The notes: a model not told the origin generated them from the sequence alone. A stretch of DNA of 64,000 nt from Runella sp. (GCA_023254175.1 JALQYJ010000009.1:1-64000); one strand, 5' to 3'; counted from the first letter of the stretch, positions 17,825 through 27,624 are shown. Numbers and translations are program-made.

Positions 17825-20332
17825 ATGAAATTTAAGTTTGCCTACATTTTCTTTTTTGGTTTTTGGATTGATACTTTCAGTCAATCATCTAAGCCTTTGG
17901 TCTTAGAAAGTCAGTCCGTAAAAATGCGCTGGGAAAACAGCGCGCAGGGTTGGCAACTCAAAATGTTGTCGGTCAAAAAAGGTCAAAAGTGGACGAATAT
18001 AAAAGTACCTTCGGGTGAAAACACGTTGCTCTATACCGCCGAAAAACCTTCAGACAAACCCGAACAAGTCCTTAAAAGCATCACGGGCGAAGAGTTTCCT
18101 GGCCCCAAATACCACTACCAAAGTAAATGGTGGGCCGAAAGTATCAGCCCTGTTTCGTTGAATACGGCGGGAAAAGCTGTTCATTTTTTTGCAAAAAAAG
18201 GCCAGCAAATCTCCGAAAACACCTTGACTTTTGAGCACGAAACGGAAGCTGCCAAGGTGACGACCGAGTGGAGCATTGATCCGAAATTCTCCACCGATAT
18301 TATCGTTAAACAAACGCTGACGCCTAAAACCGCAGGCTATTTTTCATTGGCTACTCCCACGGTTGCCTCTGTCAGTGAAGCAGATATGGCTTGGGCGTCG
18401 GTGCCCGGGTATTTTCAGGGAAATTATATTCAACCCAACTTCGCCCTTGCGTATGCTTACGGGCATGGCGTTCCTGCCCTTCCTGCCGTCTATCGGGAGC
18501 GCTCGGCGAGCACGTTAAGCCCATTAGTTACGTCCAAAAACGGCATTACAATTTCGGTCATTCCCGACCCCGCACTGTGTCGTGACCCGTGGAAAAAAGA
18601 CCAAAACACGCACCAAAACTGGAACATCGGGCTTTCGCACAAAAACCGCCGATCACAGCTTTCCCCCACGTTGTATTACCCCGTTTTGGGAGAACCTAAA
18701 TCTGCGCTGAAAGCGGGCCAAGTAGTGACCTACTCGTTTCGTTACAGCCTGATTGACGGCGATTGGTTCAGGGCCATTAACCATGCCGCCTACGATATTT
18801 ATCAACTCAAAGAAACCCTCGCACTGCGTCAAAGCAAACAATCGCTGACCGACCGTATCCAAAAAATGCACCATTATCTAACCGACCCAAAAACGTCGCT
18901 TTGGAATATTGAAGAGTACCAAGGGCTGCAAATAGGGGCGCAATCGTATCTGGGCGGTGTGGTGGGTTCCAATAAAGACGCCATGAAAAATTCTGATTAT
19001 GGTGCGATGTGGATGTTGGCAAAGGCCACCAACGATAGCTTATTGACCAAAAATGTATTGCCTTACGCTCTGAATTTCAAGGTTATGCAGCAAATTTTCG
19101 ACGAAGGTTTTTTCAAAGGGGCTTTGGCTGGTCAGTATTATTTGGCCAAATCAAAACGCTTTACCGAAGAGTGGGGAGAGGTTGTTGAACCTATTGCGGT
19201 GACGTATTATACGATGTTGGACATTGGCAATATTTTACTCTTTGAACCCAACAATCACCCCCTCAAAGAGCGGTTGCGCGCAGGAGCGGAATGGTTGTTG
19301 AACAACCAAAAGCCCAACGGAAGTTGGGTAGTAGCCTACGATCGAAAAACCGAGCAGGAGGCCTTCAAAGATATTCAGGATGTGCGTCCAACTTTTTATG
19401 GTTTGTTGGTGGCTTACCGCATGTTGAAAGAGCCAAAGTACTTAGTTGCGGCCCAAAAAGGAGCCGATTGGTTTGTGAAAAATGCCGTGAAAACAGGCAG
19501 TTTTCTGGGCGTGTGCGGCGATGCCCGCTACGCCCCCGATTTCGCCACGGCGCAGGCGGCTCAGGCACTGCTCGATTTATACGATATCACCAACGACGCA
19601 AAGTACAAAAACGCGGCCATTACGGCCGCCAAGGTCTATACCGCCTCTATTTATACACATCCCATTCCAAACCGTAGCCTCAAAACCATCAACGGTACGC
19701 AACGCGAAGATTGGGAGATTTCGCAGGCGGGCTTGAGCTTCGAACACGGCGGCATTTTCGGCTCATCTAATACGCACGGCCCGATTCAACTGGCGAGTCA
19801 CGCGGGGCTGTTCATTCGGATGTATCAACTGACGAAAGAACCCATTTTTGCGGACATGGCGCGGTCGGCCGCTTGGGGGCGCGATGCCTTTGTGGATGCC
19901 AAAACGAGCGTGGCCTCGTACTATTGGAACGCCATGAGTCGCGGGGCAGGGCCGTATCCGCACCACGCTTGGTGGCAAATCGGCTGGCTTACCGACTACC
20001 TCATGTCAGAGGCAGAATTACGTTCGGGGGGGCAAGTTAAATTCCCGCGTGGGTTTGTGACGCCCAAAGTGGGGCCGCATCAAAGCTATGGGTTTGCGCC
20101 TGGCGTAATCAATGGCCAAAAAGCATGGTTGAAAATTGACGAAGACCTAGTCCAAATTGACAATCCTACGGTCGATTACCTCTTGGCAGAGTCGGAGAAG
20201 AAAGATACGCTTTTTGTGATTTTATTAAACAACCGCCTGCAAACCACCAACTTTCAAATTACTATCAACAGAAAATCTTACAAGAAGCAATTGGCAAGCG
20301 CAGGCTTTGAGGTGATGATGGTAGCGAAATGA
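17825..20332 (+). CDS. Large secreted protein, probable alpha/alpha-toroid hydrolase, family not recognised
   Basis: 835 residues with a signal peptide (about 1-20, TFSQ). The first 300 residues look like beta-sandwich (MRWENSAQGWQLKML, TTEWSIDPKFSTDIIVKQTL). From about 330 the protein is helical with toroid-like features: a series of helix pairs, GAEWLLNNQKPNGSWVVAYD, AQKGADWFVKNAV and AHAGLFIRMYQL. A short beta C-terminus follows. I cannot assign a CAZy family; a glycosidase or lyase fold is inferred from this layout and from its place inside the SusC/D locus. Confidence 0.55.
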   Translation: MKFKFAYIFFFGFWIDTFSQSSKPLVLESQSVKMRWENSAQGWQLKMLSVKKGQKWTNIKVPSGENTLLYTAEKPSDKPEQVLKSITGEEFPGPKYHYQSKWWAESISPVSLNTAGKAVHFFAKKGQQISENTLTFEHETEAAKVTTEWSIDPKFSTDIIVKQTLTPKTAGYFSLATPTVASVSEADMAWASVPGYFQGNYIQPNFALAYAYGHGVPALPAVYRERSASTLSPLVTSKNGITISVIPDPALCRDPWKKDQNTHQNWNIGLSHKNRRSQLSPTLYYPVLGEPKSALKAGQVVTYSFRYSLIDGDWFRAINHAAYDIYQLKETLALRQSKQSLTDRIQKMHHYLTDPKTSLWNIEEYQGLQIGAQSYLGGVVGSNKDAMKNSDYGAMWMLAKATNDSLLTKNVLPYALNFKVMQQIFDEGFFKGALAGQYYLAKSKRFTEEWGEVVEPIAVTYYTMLDIGNILLFEPNNHPLKERLRAGAEWLLNNQKPNGSWVVAYDRKTEQEAFKDIQDVRPTFYGLLVAYRMLKEPKYLVAAQKGADWFVKNAVKTGSFLGVCGDARYAPDFATAQAAQALLDLYDITNDAKYKNAAITAAKVYTASIYTHPIPNRSLKTINGTQREDWEISQAGLSFEHGGIFGSSNTHGPIQLASHAGLFIRMYQLTKEPIFADMARSAAWGRDAFVDAKTSVASYYWNAMSRGAGPYPHHAWWQIGWLTDYLMSEAELRSGGQVKFPRGFVTPKVGPHQSYGFAPGVINGQKAWLKIDEDLVQIDNPTVDYLLAESEKKDTLFVILLNNRLQTTNFQITINRKSYKKQLASAGFEVMMVAK

Positions 20333-20464
20333 TTAGTGTTTTTTAGGGATTACAGGCAGGCCATACTTGGTGACAATATCTTTGATAGATGCCATTTTTT
20401 CTGCAAATAAAGGTGTACCATCAGCGCGTAGGTATTGTTGTTGTTTTAGTGAAAATAACAGCCT
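20333..20464 (-). pseudogene. Possible gene remnant, C-terminal end only
   Basis: About 43 open minus-strand codons end in PVIPKKH and a stop at 20333-20335. There is no start codon before an internal Met (MASIKDIVTKYG), and a stop lies just upstream. It reads like the tail of a lost gene but was not recognised. The rest of the 20333-20537 gap shows nothing. Confidence 0.2.
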
Positions 20465-20537
20465 ATTTTAATTTAATCAAGAAAACCTCATAACTTTTGT
20501 TTGGTAAAAATTTCAAAATCTAACATACTTTAGACAC

Positions 20538-22223
20538 TTGAACTCACTGATTGATACTGCCGTCATCTTTATTTTCTCAGCTTTTGTACTCGGAATTGGG
20601 ATGCTGTTTGCCCGCACGGGGCGCAACCTTAAATCGTTCTTCGCGGGAGGAGAAGCCGTACCTTGGTTCATTGGTGGACTGTCGCTATTCATGTCTTTTT
20701 TCTCGGCAGGTACGTTCGTGGCGTGGGGCTCGATTGCCTATAAACACGGCTGGGTAGCAGTTACGATTCAGTGGACGATGTGCATTGGTGCCATTGTAAC
20801 AGGCTTGTTTTTGTCTCCGCGCTGGCGCGCCACGGGCAACCTCACGGCGGCAGAGTTTATCCGCGAACGCCTCGGTGAGCGCGTCCAGAAAACCTACATC
20901 GGGATTTTTACGTTAGTGTCAGTTTTTATCAAAGGGTCGGTGTTATACCCCGTTGCCAAGCTGGTGAGTGTGTCATTAGGCTTTCCCTTGCTTGAGTCCA
21001 CCATCGTATTAGGAGTTTTTATGATTGCTTACACAGCCGTTGGCGGACTTTGGGCAGTGATGGTCACGGATATTTTGCAGTTTGTTATTTTGACGGCAGC
21101 GGTGTTTATTTTACTTCCACTGTCGCTCAGTAAAGTTGGTGGTTTTGAAAGTTTTACGCACCAAGTACCCGATGATTTTTTCAACTTTCTCCACGGCGAA
21201 TATACCTTCGGGTTTGTGATGGCTTTTGTGTTTTACCACATTGCGTACATTGGCGGTAACTGGACATTTGTTCAACGCTATACCAGTGTCGATAGCCCCA
21301 AATCAGCCCGTAAAGTTGCATTTTTGTTTGCGGCACTGTATTTCATCAGCCCCATGATTTGGATGCTGCCTCCGATGATTTATCGCGCATTGAACCCAAG
21401 TTTGGAAGGATTGGATACCGAAAACGCCTACCTGATGATTTGTAAGTCTGTGTTGCCGCCAGGTTTACTGGGCTTAATGCTCACGGGGATGTACTTTTCA
21501 ACTTCTGCCAGCGCCAACACGACCCTCAACGTCGTCTCAGCCGTTTTTACCAATGATATTTATAAAGGTTTTATCAATCCACAAGCCTCTGATCAGCAAC
21601 TCATTAAAGTAGCAAGGCGCTCGTCGTGGGGATTTGGCTTAGGTATGATTGTGATTGCCTTGTTGGTGCCTGCCGCGGGCGGGATTGTCGAAGTGGTACT
21701 AAGCATTTCGGCCATTTCGGGTGGGCCACTGTTGGCTCCACCGCTTTGGGCGTTGTTTTCCAAACGTATCAACGGCAAAACTACTTTCTGGATTACCGTT
21801 GTCGGTTTGACCGTTAACCTGTTCTTTAAAGTACTATCTCCTTGGCTGTTAAACTTTAAACTAAGCCGCGCCGTCGAAACCATCGTGGGCATTGGTCTGC
21901 CGTTGGTGTTGCTTTTGGCTTACGAGTTGTACGCCCACTCAAAAGGACTCATAGCCGAAGAATACGAATCGTACCTGACCTCCAAAGCAACTCGTAAGGC
22001 CGAAAAACTCGCTGAAACCGAAGAAGAAGCGACCGAAGTCAAACGCCAAAACCGTTTTGGAATGCAGGTCATTGCGGGAGCATTGGTATTTGTTGCCGTG
22101 GTACTATTAGGATTAAGCGCCTTTGCGACGTCGGGTGGCTTAGTCACGGCGGGAATTGCGGTGACTGTTCTACTGGGGGCTATCATTCCGTGGCGAGCTG
22201 CTAGACGAATTATAACACCCTAA
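20538..22223 (+). CDS. Sodium/solute symporter (SSS family)
   Basis: 561 residues, with about 13 or more hydrophobic segments of the sodium:solute symporter family: SLFMSFFSAGTFVAWGSIAYKHGW near residue 50, AYTAVGGLWAVMVTDILQFVIL near 170 and GMYFSTSASANTTLNVVSAVFTNDIYK near 325, the Na-site helix. The start is a TTG, because the only nearby ATG (residue 22) would cut off the first helix. A charged loop around 480-505 separates the last two helices. It likely imports a monosaccharide or uronic acid released by the neighbouring enzymes. Confidence 0.85.
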   Translation: MNSLIDTAVIFIFSAFVLGIGMLFARTGRNLKSFFAGGEAVPWFIGGLSLFMSFFSAGTFVAWGSIAYKHGWVAVTIQWTMCIGAIVTGLFLSPRWRATGNLTAAEFIRERLGERVQKTYIGIFTLVSVFIKGSVLYPVAKLVSVSLGFPLLESTIVLGVFMIAYTAVGGLWAVMVTDILQFVILTAAVFILLPLSLSKVGGFESFTHQVPDDFFNFLHGEYTFGFVMAFVFYHIAYIGGNWTFVQRYTSVDSPKSARKVAFLFAALYFISPMIWMLPPMIYRALNPSLEGLDTENAYLMICKSVLPPGLLGLMLTGMYFSTSASANTTLNVVSAVFTNDIYKGFINPQASDQQLIKVARRSSWGFGLGMIVIALLVPAAGGIVEVVLSISAISGGPLLAPPLWALFSKRINGKTTFWITVVGLTVNLFFKVLSPWLLNFKLSRAVETIVGIGLPLVLLLAYELYAHSKGLIAEEYESYLTSKATRKAEKLAETEEEATEVKRQNRFGMQVIAGALVFVAVVLLGLSAFATSGGLVTAGIAVTVLLGAIIPWRAARRIITP

Positions 22224-22260
22224 AGTACGTGATTAGAAGGGTGTAATAGGAAATTTCTAA

Positions 22261-22316
22261 CCCCACGGCTTTAGCATGGGGAGATACAGATAAACAAAAC
22301 AAACGGGCTTTAGCCC
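22261..22316. repeat. REP-like pair of imperfect palindromes
   Basis: CCCCACGGCTTTAGCATGGGG (first 20 of its bases at 22261-22280, last G at 22281) and GGGCTTTAGCCC (22305-22316) share the core GGCTTTAGC and sit in a 108-bp gap between two genes. This resembles REP elements associated with IS200-type transposases. No transposase is present here. The REP assignment is an inference. Confidence 0.45.
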
Positions 22317-22331
22317 TGATAATCAACAAAA

Positions 22332-24341
22332 ATGAAGCTGATAAGTCTATTCTTTTTACTGTCTTTTTCTACCTTGGCCCAATACAGTATTCGCCGTCCC
22401 GATGCTATTCCGTTGCACGGACAATGGTCGTTTGCCATGGATACGCGAGAAGTTGGAGCAACCAAAGGCTGGTACAAAGACAACTACGCCGTCGGGGGCT
22501 GGGACAAAGTAAGCGTGCCTCACTGCTTTTCGGTGGACCCGCGCTATCAGTTTTATACAGGAACTGTCTGGTATCGCAAGTCGTTTCCGTGGCAAGTGCA
22601 GGCGGGTAAACGCGTGATTTTACACTTTGATGCGGCCTATTATACTACGACCATTTGGCTCAACAATCAAAAAGTTGGAACGCACGAAGGTGGCTATACG
22701 CCGTTTCATTTTGACATTACCGATTACCTAAAATCAGGGGATAACGTACTGGCTGTTTCTATCAATAACGATACGTGGCAAACGGGTTCTATTCCTGGCG
22801 CGAAAGATAATGGCAACGCCAACGACCCTTTTCCAGGGTGGATTAATTACGGAGGCTTGATTCGCCCCATTTATCTGACCATTGAGCCTGAACTGTACCT
22901 CGAAAATCTTAAAATAGACGCTCAACCCGATTTAGCAACAGGAACAGCCAGCCTCCGTTTGCAAGCCCGCGTCCGCAATGCCTCTTCCCAAACCCAAAGC
23001 CCTAAACTAGCCATTTCCGTTTTGTTAGGTAATCAAGCTTTAAAATTGGTTTGGAAAAACGCTTCGTCCTCCGTTGCTGCTGGCAAAACGGGGCTGCTGG
23101 AGGCAGAAACATCACTCAAAGCCGCCGATGTAAAATTGTGGAATATTGACTCACCCCAGCTTTATCAACTTCAAGCCGTGGTGGGTAGCGATACCCTTTC
23201 AAGCTCGTTTGGGATTCGTAAAGTCGAAGTGAAAAATGCGCAATTGCTCCTCAACGGACAACCTATTCGCTTAGCGGGGGGGAATCGGGTGGTCGATTAC
23301 CCAAGTTTAGGCTCGTTAGAGCCCGATTGGTTAGTCGAAAAAGACTTCCGATTGATGAAAGAAGCAGGAATGGAGTTTCATCGCTTGACCCACTATACCC
23401 CTAGCGAAACGTTTTACGAATTAGCCGATCGTTTTGGGATGCTTATTATTACTGAAGCGGGCAACTGGCAACTAACGCCTACTCAGATGGACAACGACAC
23501 CATTCGTCAGAAGTTCAAACGGCAGTTTCAGGAAATGGCGGAGCGCGACTGGAACCACCCCAGCGTGATTGCGTACAGCGTTGGCAATGAGTATTTGTCC
23601 GAAACACCTTCGGGACAACGCTGGACCAAAGACATGATGATTTATGGCAAAAGCCTTGACCCTAATCGTTTGTTTACTTTCGCCTCCATGCGTCTGAATA
23701 TTTTGCCCGCTAAACCTGAGGACGAGGCTACTCAGTACTGCGATTTCGTATCGACCAATACCTACGGCAATCACGCCAAAGCACTAGACCACATCCACAC
23801 ACTGTACCCCAGCAAGCCCATTCTCATCAGCGAGTGGGGAATGCGCGCCGATACCCCCACGGGCGAAGCAGGGCAAGTCAGTCATTTGGAAAAGGTAATG
23901 GCCGAGATTCGTAAGCGCCCTTATGTAGTAGGTGCTTCATGGTGGTCTTTTAATGATTACCAAAGCCGACACGCAGGCACGAACCCCAACGGCTATCGTC
24001 CGTGGGGGCTGGTGGGGCCGGAACGCAACAAACGCCCCCTTTACCACGCCCATCGAAGCGAAATGGCACCCGTTACGGTCGAAAAAGTGCGTTATCAGGC
24101 GGGCGGCCAAGGCGTTCATCAGTTGGTCGTACGGGTCAACAACCGAAGCGATTTTCCTGCGTATGCGTTAAAAAACTACATCCTCAAAGTGGGCGAAGCC
24201 ACTTTTAACGTCCCCGATTTAGCCCCAGGACAAAGTGCCGAAATGGTGCTGCCAGTACGTGGTTTTGAACAAAAACTTACACTAGAAATCGTCAAACCCA
24301 CGGGCTATTCGGTCATCAGTGAGACATTTGAATTAAAGTAG
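22332..24341 (+). CDS. GH2 family beta-glycosidase
   Basis: 669 residues. Signal peptide 1-17 (STLAQ). The GH2 order is clear: sugar-binding jelly roll (about 20-190, with GTVWYRKSF and GYTPFHFDIT), Ig-like domain (about 200-300), and TIM barrel from about 305. E420 in VGNEYLSE is the acid/base and E501 in LISEWGMRAD is the nucleophile. It resembles beta-glucuronidase/beta-galactosidase branches, but the substrate cannot be decided by eye. A short C-terminal beta domain follows the barrel. It probably acts on the backbone or a side chain of the target glycan. Confidence 0.88.
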   Translation: MKLISLFFLLSFSTLAQYSIRRPDAIPLHGQWSFAMDTREVGATKGWYKDNYAVGGWDKVSVPHCFSVDPRYQFYTGTVWYRKSFPWQVQAGKRVILHFDAAYYTTTIWLNNQKVGTHEGGYTPFHFDITDYLKSGDNVLAVSINNDTWQTGSIPGAKDNGNANDPFPGWINYGGLIRPIYLTIEPELYLENLKIDAQPDLATGTASLRLQARVRNASSQTQSPKLAISVLLGNQALKLVWKNASSSVAAGKTGLLEAETSLKAADVKLWNIDSPQLYQLQAVVGSDTLSSSFGIRKVEVKNAQLLLNGQPIRLAGGNRVVDYPSLGSLEPDWLVEKDFRLMKEAGMEFHRLTHYTPSETFYELADRFGMLIITEAGNWQLTPTQMDNDTIRQKFKRQFQEMAERDWNHPSVIAYSVGNEYLSETPSGQRWTKDMMIYGKSLDPNRLFTFASMRLNILPAKPEDEATQYCDFVSTNTYGNHAKALDHIHTLYPSKPILISEWGMRADTPTGEAGQVSHLEKVMAEIRKRPYVVGASWWSFNDYQSRHAGTNPNGYRPWGLVGPERNKRPLYHAHRSEMAPVTVEKVRYQAGGQGVHQLVVRVNNRSDFPAYALKNYILKVGEATFNVPDLAPGQSAEMVLPVRGFEQKLTLEIVKPTGYSVISETFELK

Positions 24342-24346
24342 ATTTT

Positions 24347-24458
24347 AAACCTGTAAAGTTTTGAAAACCTTACAGGTTTGACGCACAAGGAATAAATCAT
24401 TTACGGTTAATAGGCCTGCAAGCCGAGCCACTGGAGCGGTTTCTAAAACCTTACAGGT
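24347..24458. repeat. Inverted repeat and 14-bp direct repeat
   Basis: AAACCTGTAA (24347-24356) pairs perfectly with TTACAGGTTT (24370-24379). The 14-mer AAAACCTTACAGGT occurs at 24364-24377 and again at 24445-24458. The hairpin follows the GH2 stop by 5 bases and could act as a terminator-like or REP-type element; the second copy is a half unit. Confidence 0.5.
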
Positions 24459-24487
24459 CTCAGAACAAATAATTTTTGCAAACAAGC

Positions 24488-26815
24488 ATGATAAAAGCAG
24501 AAGCCACAGAAAAAAGAACTCCAAAAAGCGTTCAATACCAAGTCGATTTGGTCGTCGTAGGTGGCGGATTGTCAGGGCTATGTGGGGCCATTACTGCCGC
24601 GCGTGCTGGAATCAAGGTCGTATTAGTGACCGACCGACCCGTATTGGGCGGCAATGCGTCTAGCGAAGTTCGGCTGTGGGTCTTAGGAGCCACCTCCCAT
24701 ATGGGCAACAACAACCGTTGGGCGCGCGAAGGCGGCGTTATCGACGAATTGTTGGTAGAAAACATGTACCGCAACCCCGACAGTAATCCGTTGATTTTTG
24801 ATACTATTTTGCTCGAAAAAGCCATCAGCGAGCCCAATATCACGCTTCTGCTCAACACAGGCGTTTACGAAGTAGAAAAATCTGAGCCCGATACGATTTC
24901 AAAAATTCACGGGTTTTGTTCCCAGAATTCCACGCATTACGAACTCTCCGCACCGCTTTTCTGCGACGCTTCGGGCGACGGAATCGTAGGTTTTCTGGCA
25001 GGGGCGGCCTTTCGGATGGGAGCCGAATCGCGAGAAGAGTTTGGGGAAAAGTTTGCGCCTTCCCAAGAATACGGCGAGCTGCTGGGTCATAGCCTCTATT
25101 TTTATTCCAAAAACGCAGGCAAGCCTGTTAAATATGTTGCGCCAAGTTTTGCTCACGACATCACACAAAAAGTCCCCAAATTCCGTTCTTTCAACGCCAA
25201 CGAGTTTGGCTGTAAGCTTTGGTGGGTCGAATACGGCGGCCGCCTCGATACTGTCCACGATACCGAAACCATCAAGTGGGAACTGTGGAAGGTGATTTAT
25301 GGCGTTTGGGACTATATCAAAAACTCGGGCAATTTCCCCGAGGCCGAAAATCTGACCCTTGAGTGGGTGGGGCAAATCCCTGGCAAACGCGAAAGTCGCC
25401 GCTTTGAGGGCGATTATATGCTGATTCAGCAAGATATAGTTGAACAACGAACACATTACGACGACGTTGCCTTTGGCGGATGGTCTATCGACCTACACCC
25501 TGCCGATGGCGTTTTTTCCGAAATTGGACAATCGAGCTGCAATCAGTGGCACAGTAAGGGGATTTATGGGATTCCGTATCGCTGTTTTTATTCACGTAAT
25601 ATCAACAACCTGTTCATTGCAGGACGCATCATCTCGGCCAGTCACGTAGCGTTTGCATCGTCGCGCGTGATGGCTACGAGTGCGCACGGTGGGCAAGCCG
25701 TGGGAATGGCCGCGAAATTATGCATCGAAAAAGGGCTGTTGCCTCGCCAACTTTCGGAGACGCAACATGTTGCGTCTTTACAGCAAGAATTATTAAAAAC
25801 AGGACAACACCTCCCCCAACTTCGCCTAAAAGACGACCAAGATTTGGTACAAACAGCCATCCTTTCGGCCAGCAGCGAGTTGGTGTTGAACGAATTATTG
25901 CCGTCAGGTGAACCCCAACCGATGGTTTTTTCGGTGGCTCAGCTGATTCCTTTCTCCAATGCACCTTTGGGTACAGTAATTCTCCATCCCTACGCCGACG
26001 AACCGACCGAGCTTCAAATCGAACTACGGGTTTCGAGTAAAGCCGATAATCATACGCCTGATGTAACGCTTTGTCAACAAACCATTTCATTGCAAAAAGG
26101 CCGCAACTGTGTGCATTTGGCGTTTGATGAAGCAGACTACCGTCCCCAACTCAATCAACTTCGAGCCGCCCAATCCGAAAGCACACTGGGCTACGCGTTT
26201 TTAACTATTCTCAAAAATGAAAAAGTACGCTTACAGTACTCCGACCAACGGATAACGGGGCTGCTGACCGTCTTTAATCAAATCAACAAAGCGGTTTCTA
26301 ACTACGGAAAACAAGAACCTACGCAAGAAATTGGCGTGGATACGTTTGAGTTTTGGTGTCCACAGCGCCGTCCAGCGGGCAAAAATTTAGCCTTAAAGTT
26401 TGAACCACCTCTAAGCCTATTTCAAGCAAATCACCTAAGCAACGGTTTGCAACGACCCACGCACCAGCCCAACGCATGGGTAGCAAGTCCAGCGGACGTG
26501 CATCCAGCCGTGCGACTCTCGTGGGATAGCCCCCAACAGATTCGCGAGCTTGTCCTGCACTTTGATACCGATTTTGACCACCCTATGGAAACGGTCCTGA
26601 TGTCGCACCCCGAAAATGAAATGCCGTTTTGTGTAAAAAATGTACGGGTTTTGAATCAGCAGCAAGAAGTCATTGCCGAAATCAAAGACAACCACCAAAG
26701 CCAACGTATCATTACGTTCTGCTGGCCGATTGAAACCACCTCACTCACAATTGAAGTAGAACATCCGTCAAAGGTAGTTCCTGCGGCGTTGTTTGAAATT
26801 CGGTGTTATGAGTGA
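24488..26815 (+). CDS. FAD-dependent oxidoreductase with C-terminal extension
   Basis: A frame opens at a TTG (24476), but the ATG at 24488 is the likelier start (775 residues). The Rossmann dinucleotide motif VVVGGGLSGLCGAITAARAG lies near residue 25, followed by GGNASSEVRLWVLGATSHMGNN. The FAD domain continues to about 420 (FIAGRIISASHVAFASSRVMATSAHGGQAVGMAA). The last 350 residues are a beta-rich region of unknown role. No signal peptide is seen, so it is probably cytoplasmic. Such oxidoreductases occur inside Bacteroidota glycan loci; their substrates are poorly known. Confidence 0.75.
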   Translation: MIKAEATEKRTPKSVQYQVDLVVVGGGLSGLCGAITAARAGIKVVLVTDRPVLGGNASSEVRLWVLGATSHMGNNNRWAREGGVIDELLVENMYRNPDSNPLIFDTILLEKAISEPNITLLLNTGVYEVEKSEPDTISKIHGFCSQNSTHYELSAPLFCDASGDGIVGFLAGAAFRMGAESREEFGEKFAPSQEYGELLGHSLYFYSKNAGKPVKYVAPSFAHDITQKVPKFRSFNANEFGCKLWWVEYGGRLDTVHDTETIKWELWKVIYGVWDYIKNSGNFPEAENLTLEWVGQIPGKRESRRFEGDYMLIQQDIVEQRTHYDDVAFGGWSIDLHPADGVFSEIGQSSCNQWHSKGIYGIPYRCFYSRNINNLFIAGRIISASHVAFASSRVMATSAHGGQAVGMAAKLCIEKGLLPRQLSETQHVASLQQELLKTGQHLPQLRLKDDQDLVQTAILSASSELVLNELLPSGEPQPMVFSVAQLIPFSNAPLGTVILHPYADEPTELQIELRVSSKADNHTPDVTLCQQTISLQKGRNCVHLAFDEADYRPQLNQLRAAQSESTLGYAFLTILKNEKVRLQYSDQRITGLLTVFNQINKAVSNYGKQEPTQEIGVDTFEFWCPQRRPAGKNLALKFEPPLSLFQANHLSNGLQRPTHQPNAWVASPADVHPAVRLSWDSPQQIRELVLHFDTDFDHPMETVLMSHPENEMPFCVKNVRVLNQQQEVIAEIKDNHQSQRIITFCWPIETTSLTIEVEHPSKVVPAALFEIRCYE

Positions 26816-26866
26816 AAACCTACCACATTTTAGCAAATTCCTTTGTTAATTTGTGGGGAAAAACCG

Positions 26867-26895
26867 TTGAGGAGTGTTACGAAATTGTAAATTTG
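26867..26895 (+). promoter_or_regulatory. Bacteroidota-type promoter of adk
   Basis: TTG (26867-26869), 18 bases, then TAAATTTG (26888-26895), an exact match to the TAnnTTTG -7 element, 54 bases upstream of the adk start. Confidence 0.5.
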
Positions 26896-26949
26896 CATTT
26901 TGTACACTTAAAACCGTAGCACTACCTCCACCAAAACATCCTTTATCAG

Positions 26950-27519
26950 ATGCTTAACATTGTACTTTTTGGCCCTCCCGGTGCGGGCAAAGGCACCCAA
27001 GCGGCAAAGCTCATCGAGAAATACCAACTCTTTCACATTTCTACGGGAGATTTGTTCCGGATGCACATCAAAGAGCAAACCGAGCTGGGTAAGCGCGTAA
27101 AAGACCTGCTCGATAACGGGATTTTGGTTCCAGATTCCATCACAATCGAAATGTTGGAAGAAGAAGTACAAAAAAATCCTGATGCAAAAGGAATTATTTT
27201 TGACGGATTTCCCCGTACAGTTCCCCAAGCCGAAGCCCTCGATGCGTTTTTGGAGTCAAAAAGTAGTGGTATCAAAACCGTGTTGCAGCTGGATGTTAAC
27301 GAGGAGGAACTAAAACGTCGGATCGCTGAACGTAAAAAAGTAAGCGGCCGCGCTGACGACGATGAAGATAAACTAGTAAAACGTATTGATGAATATTTCA
27401 ACAAAACAGTTCACGTATTGCCTTATTATGAAGCACAAGGCAAGCTCACAGTTGTGAACGGTATTGGCGAAATCGACCATATTTTTGGTCAACTTTGTGA
27501 AGCAATTGAGACCGTGTAA
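26950..27519 (+). CDS. adk: Adenylate kinase
   Basis: 189 residues, catalysing ATP + AMP to 2 ADP in the cytoplasm. The P-loop GPPGAGKGTQ is at residues 8-17, the AMP-binding motif STGDLFR at about 32-38, and DGFPR at about 83-87. The LID is short and lacks the four-cysteine zinc site, as is usual in this phylum. The gene has its own promoter-like element upstream and a strong hairpin terminator downstream. Confidence 0.97.
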   Translation: MLNIVLFGPPGAGKGTQAAKLIEKYQLFHISTGDLFRMHIKEQTELGKRVKDLLDNGILVPDSITIEMLEEEVQKNPDAKGIIFDGFPRTVPQAEALDAFLESKSSGIKTVLQLDVNEEELKRRIAERKKVSGRADDDEDKLVKRIDEYFNKTVHVLPYYEAQGKLTVVNGIGEIDHIFGQLCEAIETV

Positions 27520-27572
27520 TAAATTTTAACGGGCATTTCATACATACTGTCCCGTTTCTTTACCAATTTTGT

Positions 27573-27614
27573 AACTCGTGTGACTCCATTTGGGTTAGTC
27601 ACACGAGTTTTTTT
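27573..27614 (+). terminator. Rho-independent terminator after adk
   Basis: Perfect 12-bp stem AACTCGTGTGAC (27573-27584) with GTCACACGAGTT (27598-27609), 13-base loop, followed by a T run. It ends 10 bases before the obg start. Confidence 0.85.
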
Positions 27615-27624
27615 ATTGTTACTT

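Noticed and set aside
24899-25456. Minus-strand open frame of 185 codons
   Set aside because: It lies wholly inside the FAD oxidoreductase gene, which has clear family motifs, and its product resembles nothing known.
27580-27624. N-terminal extension of Obg by 15 residues
   Set aside because: It would be translated from the adk terminator hairpin and is absent from the family; the ATG at 27625 is the usual start.
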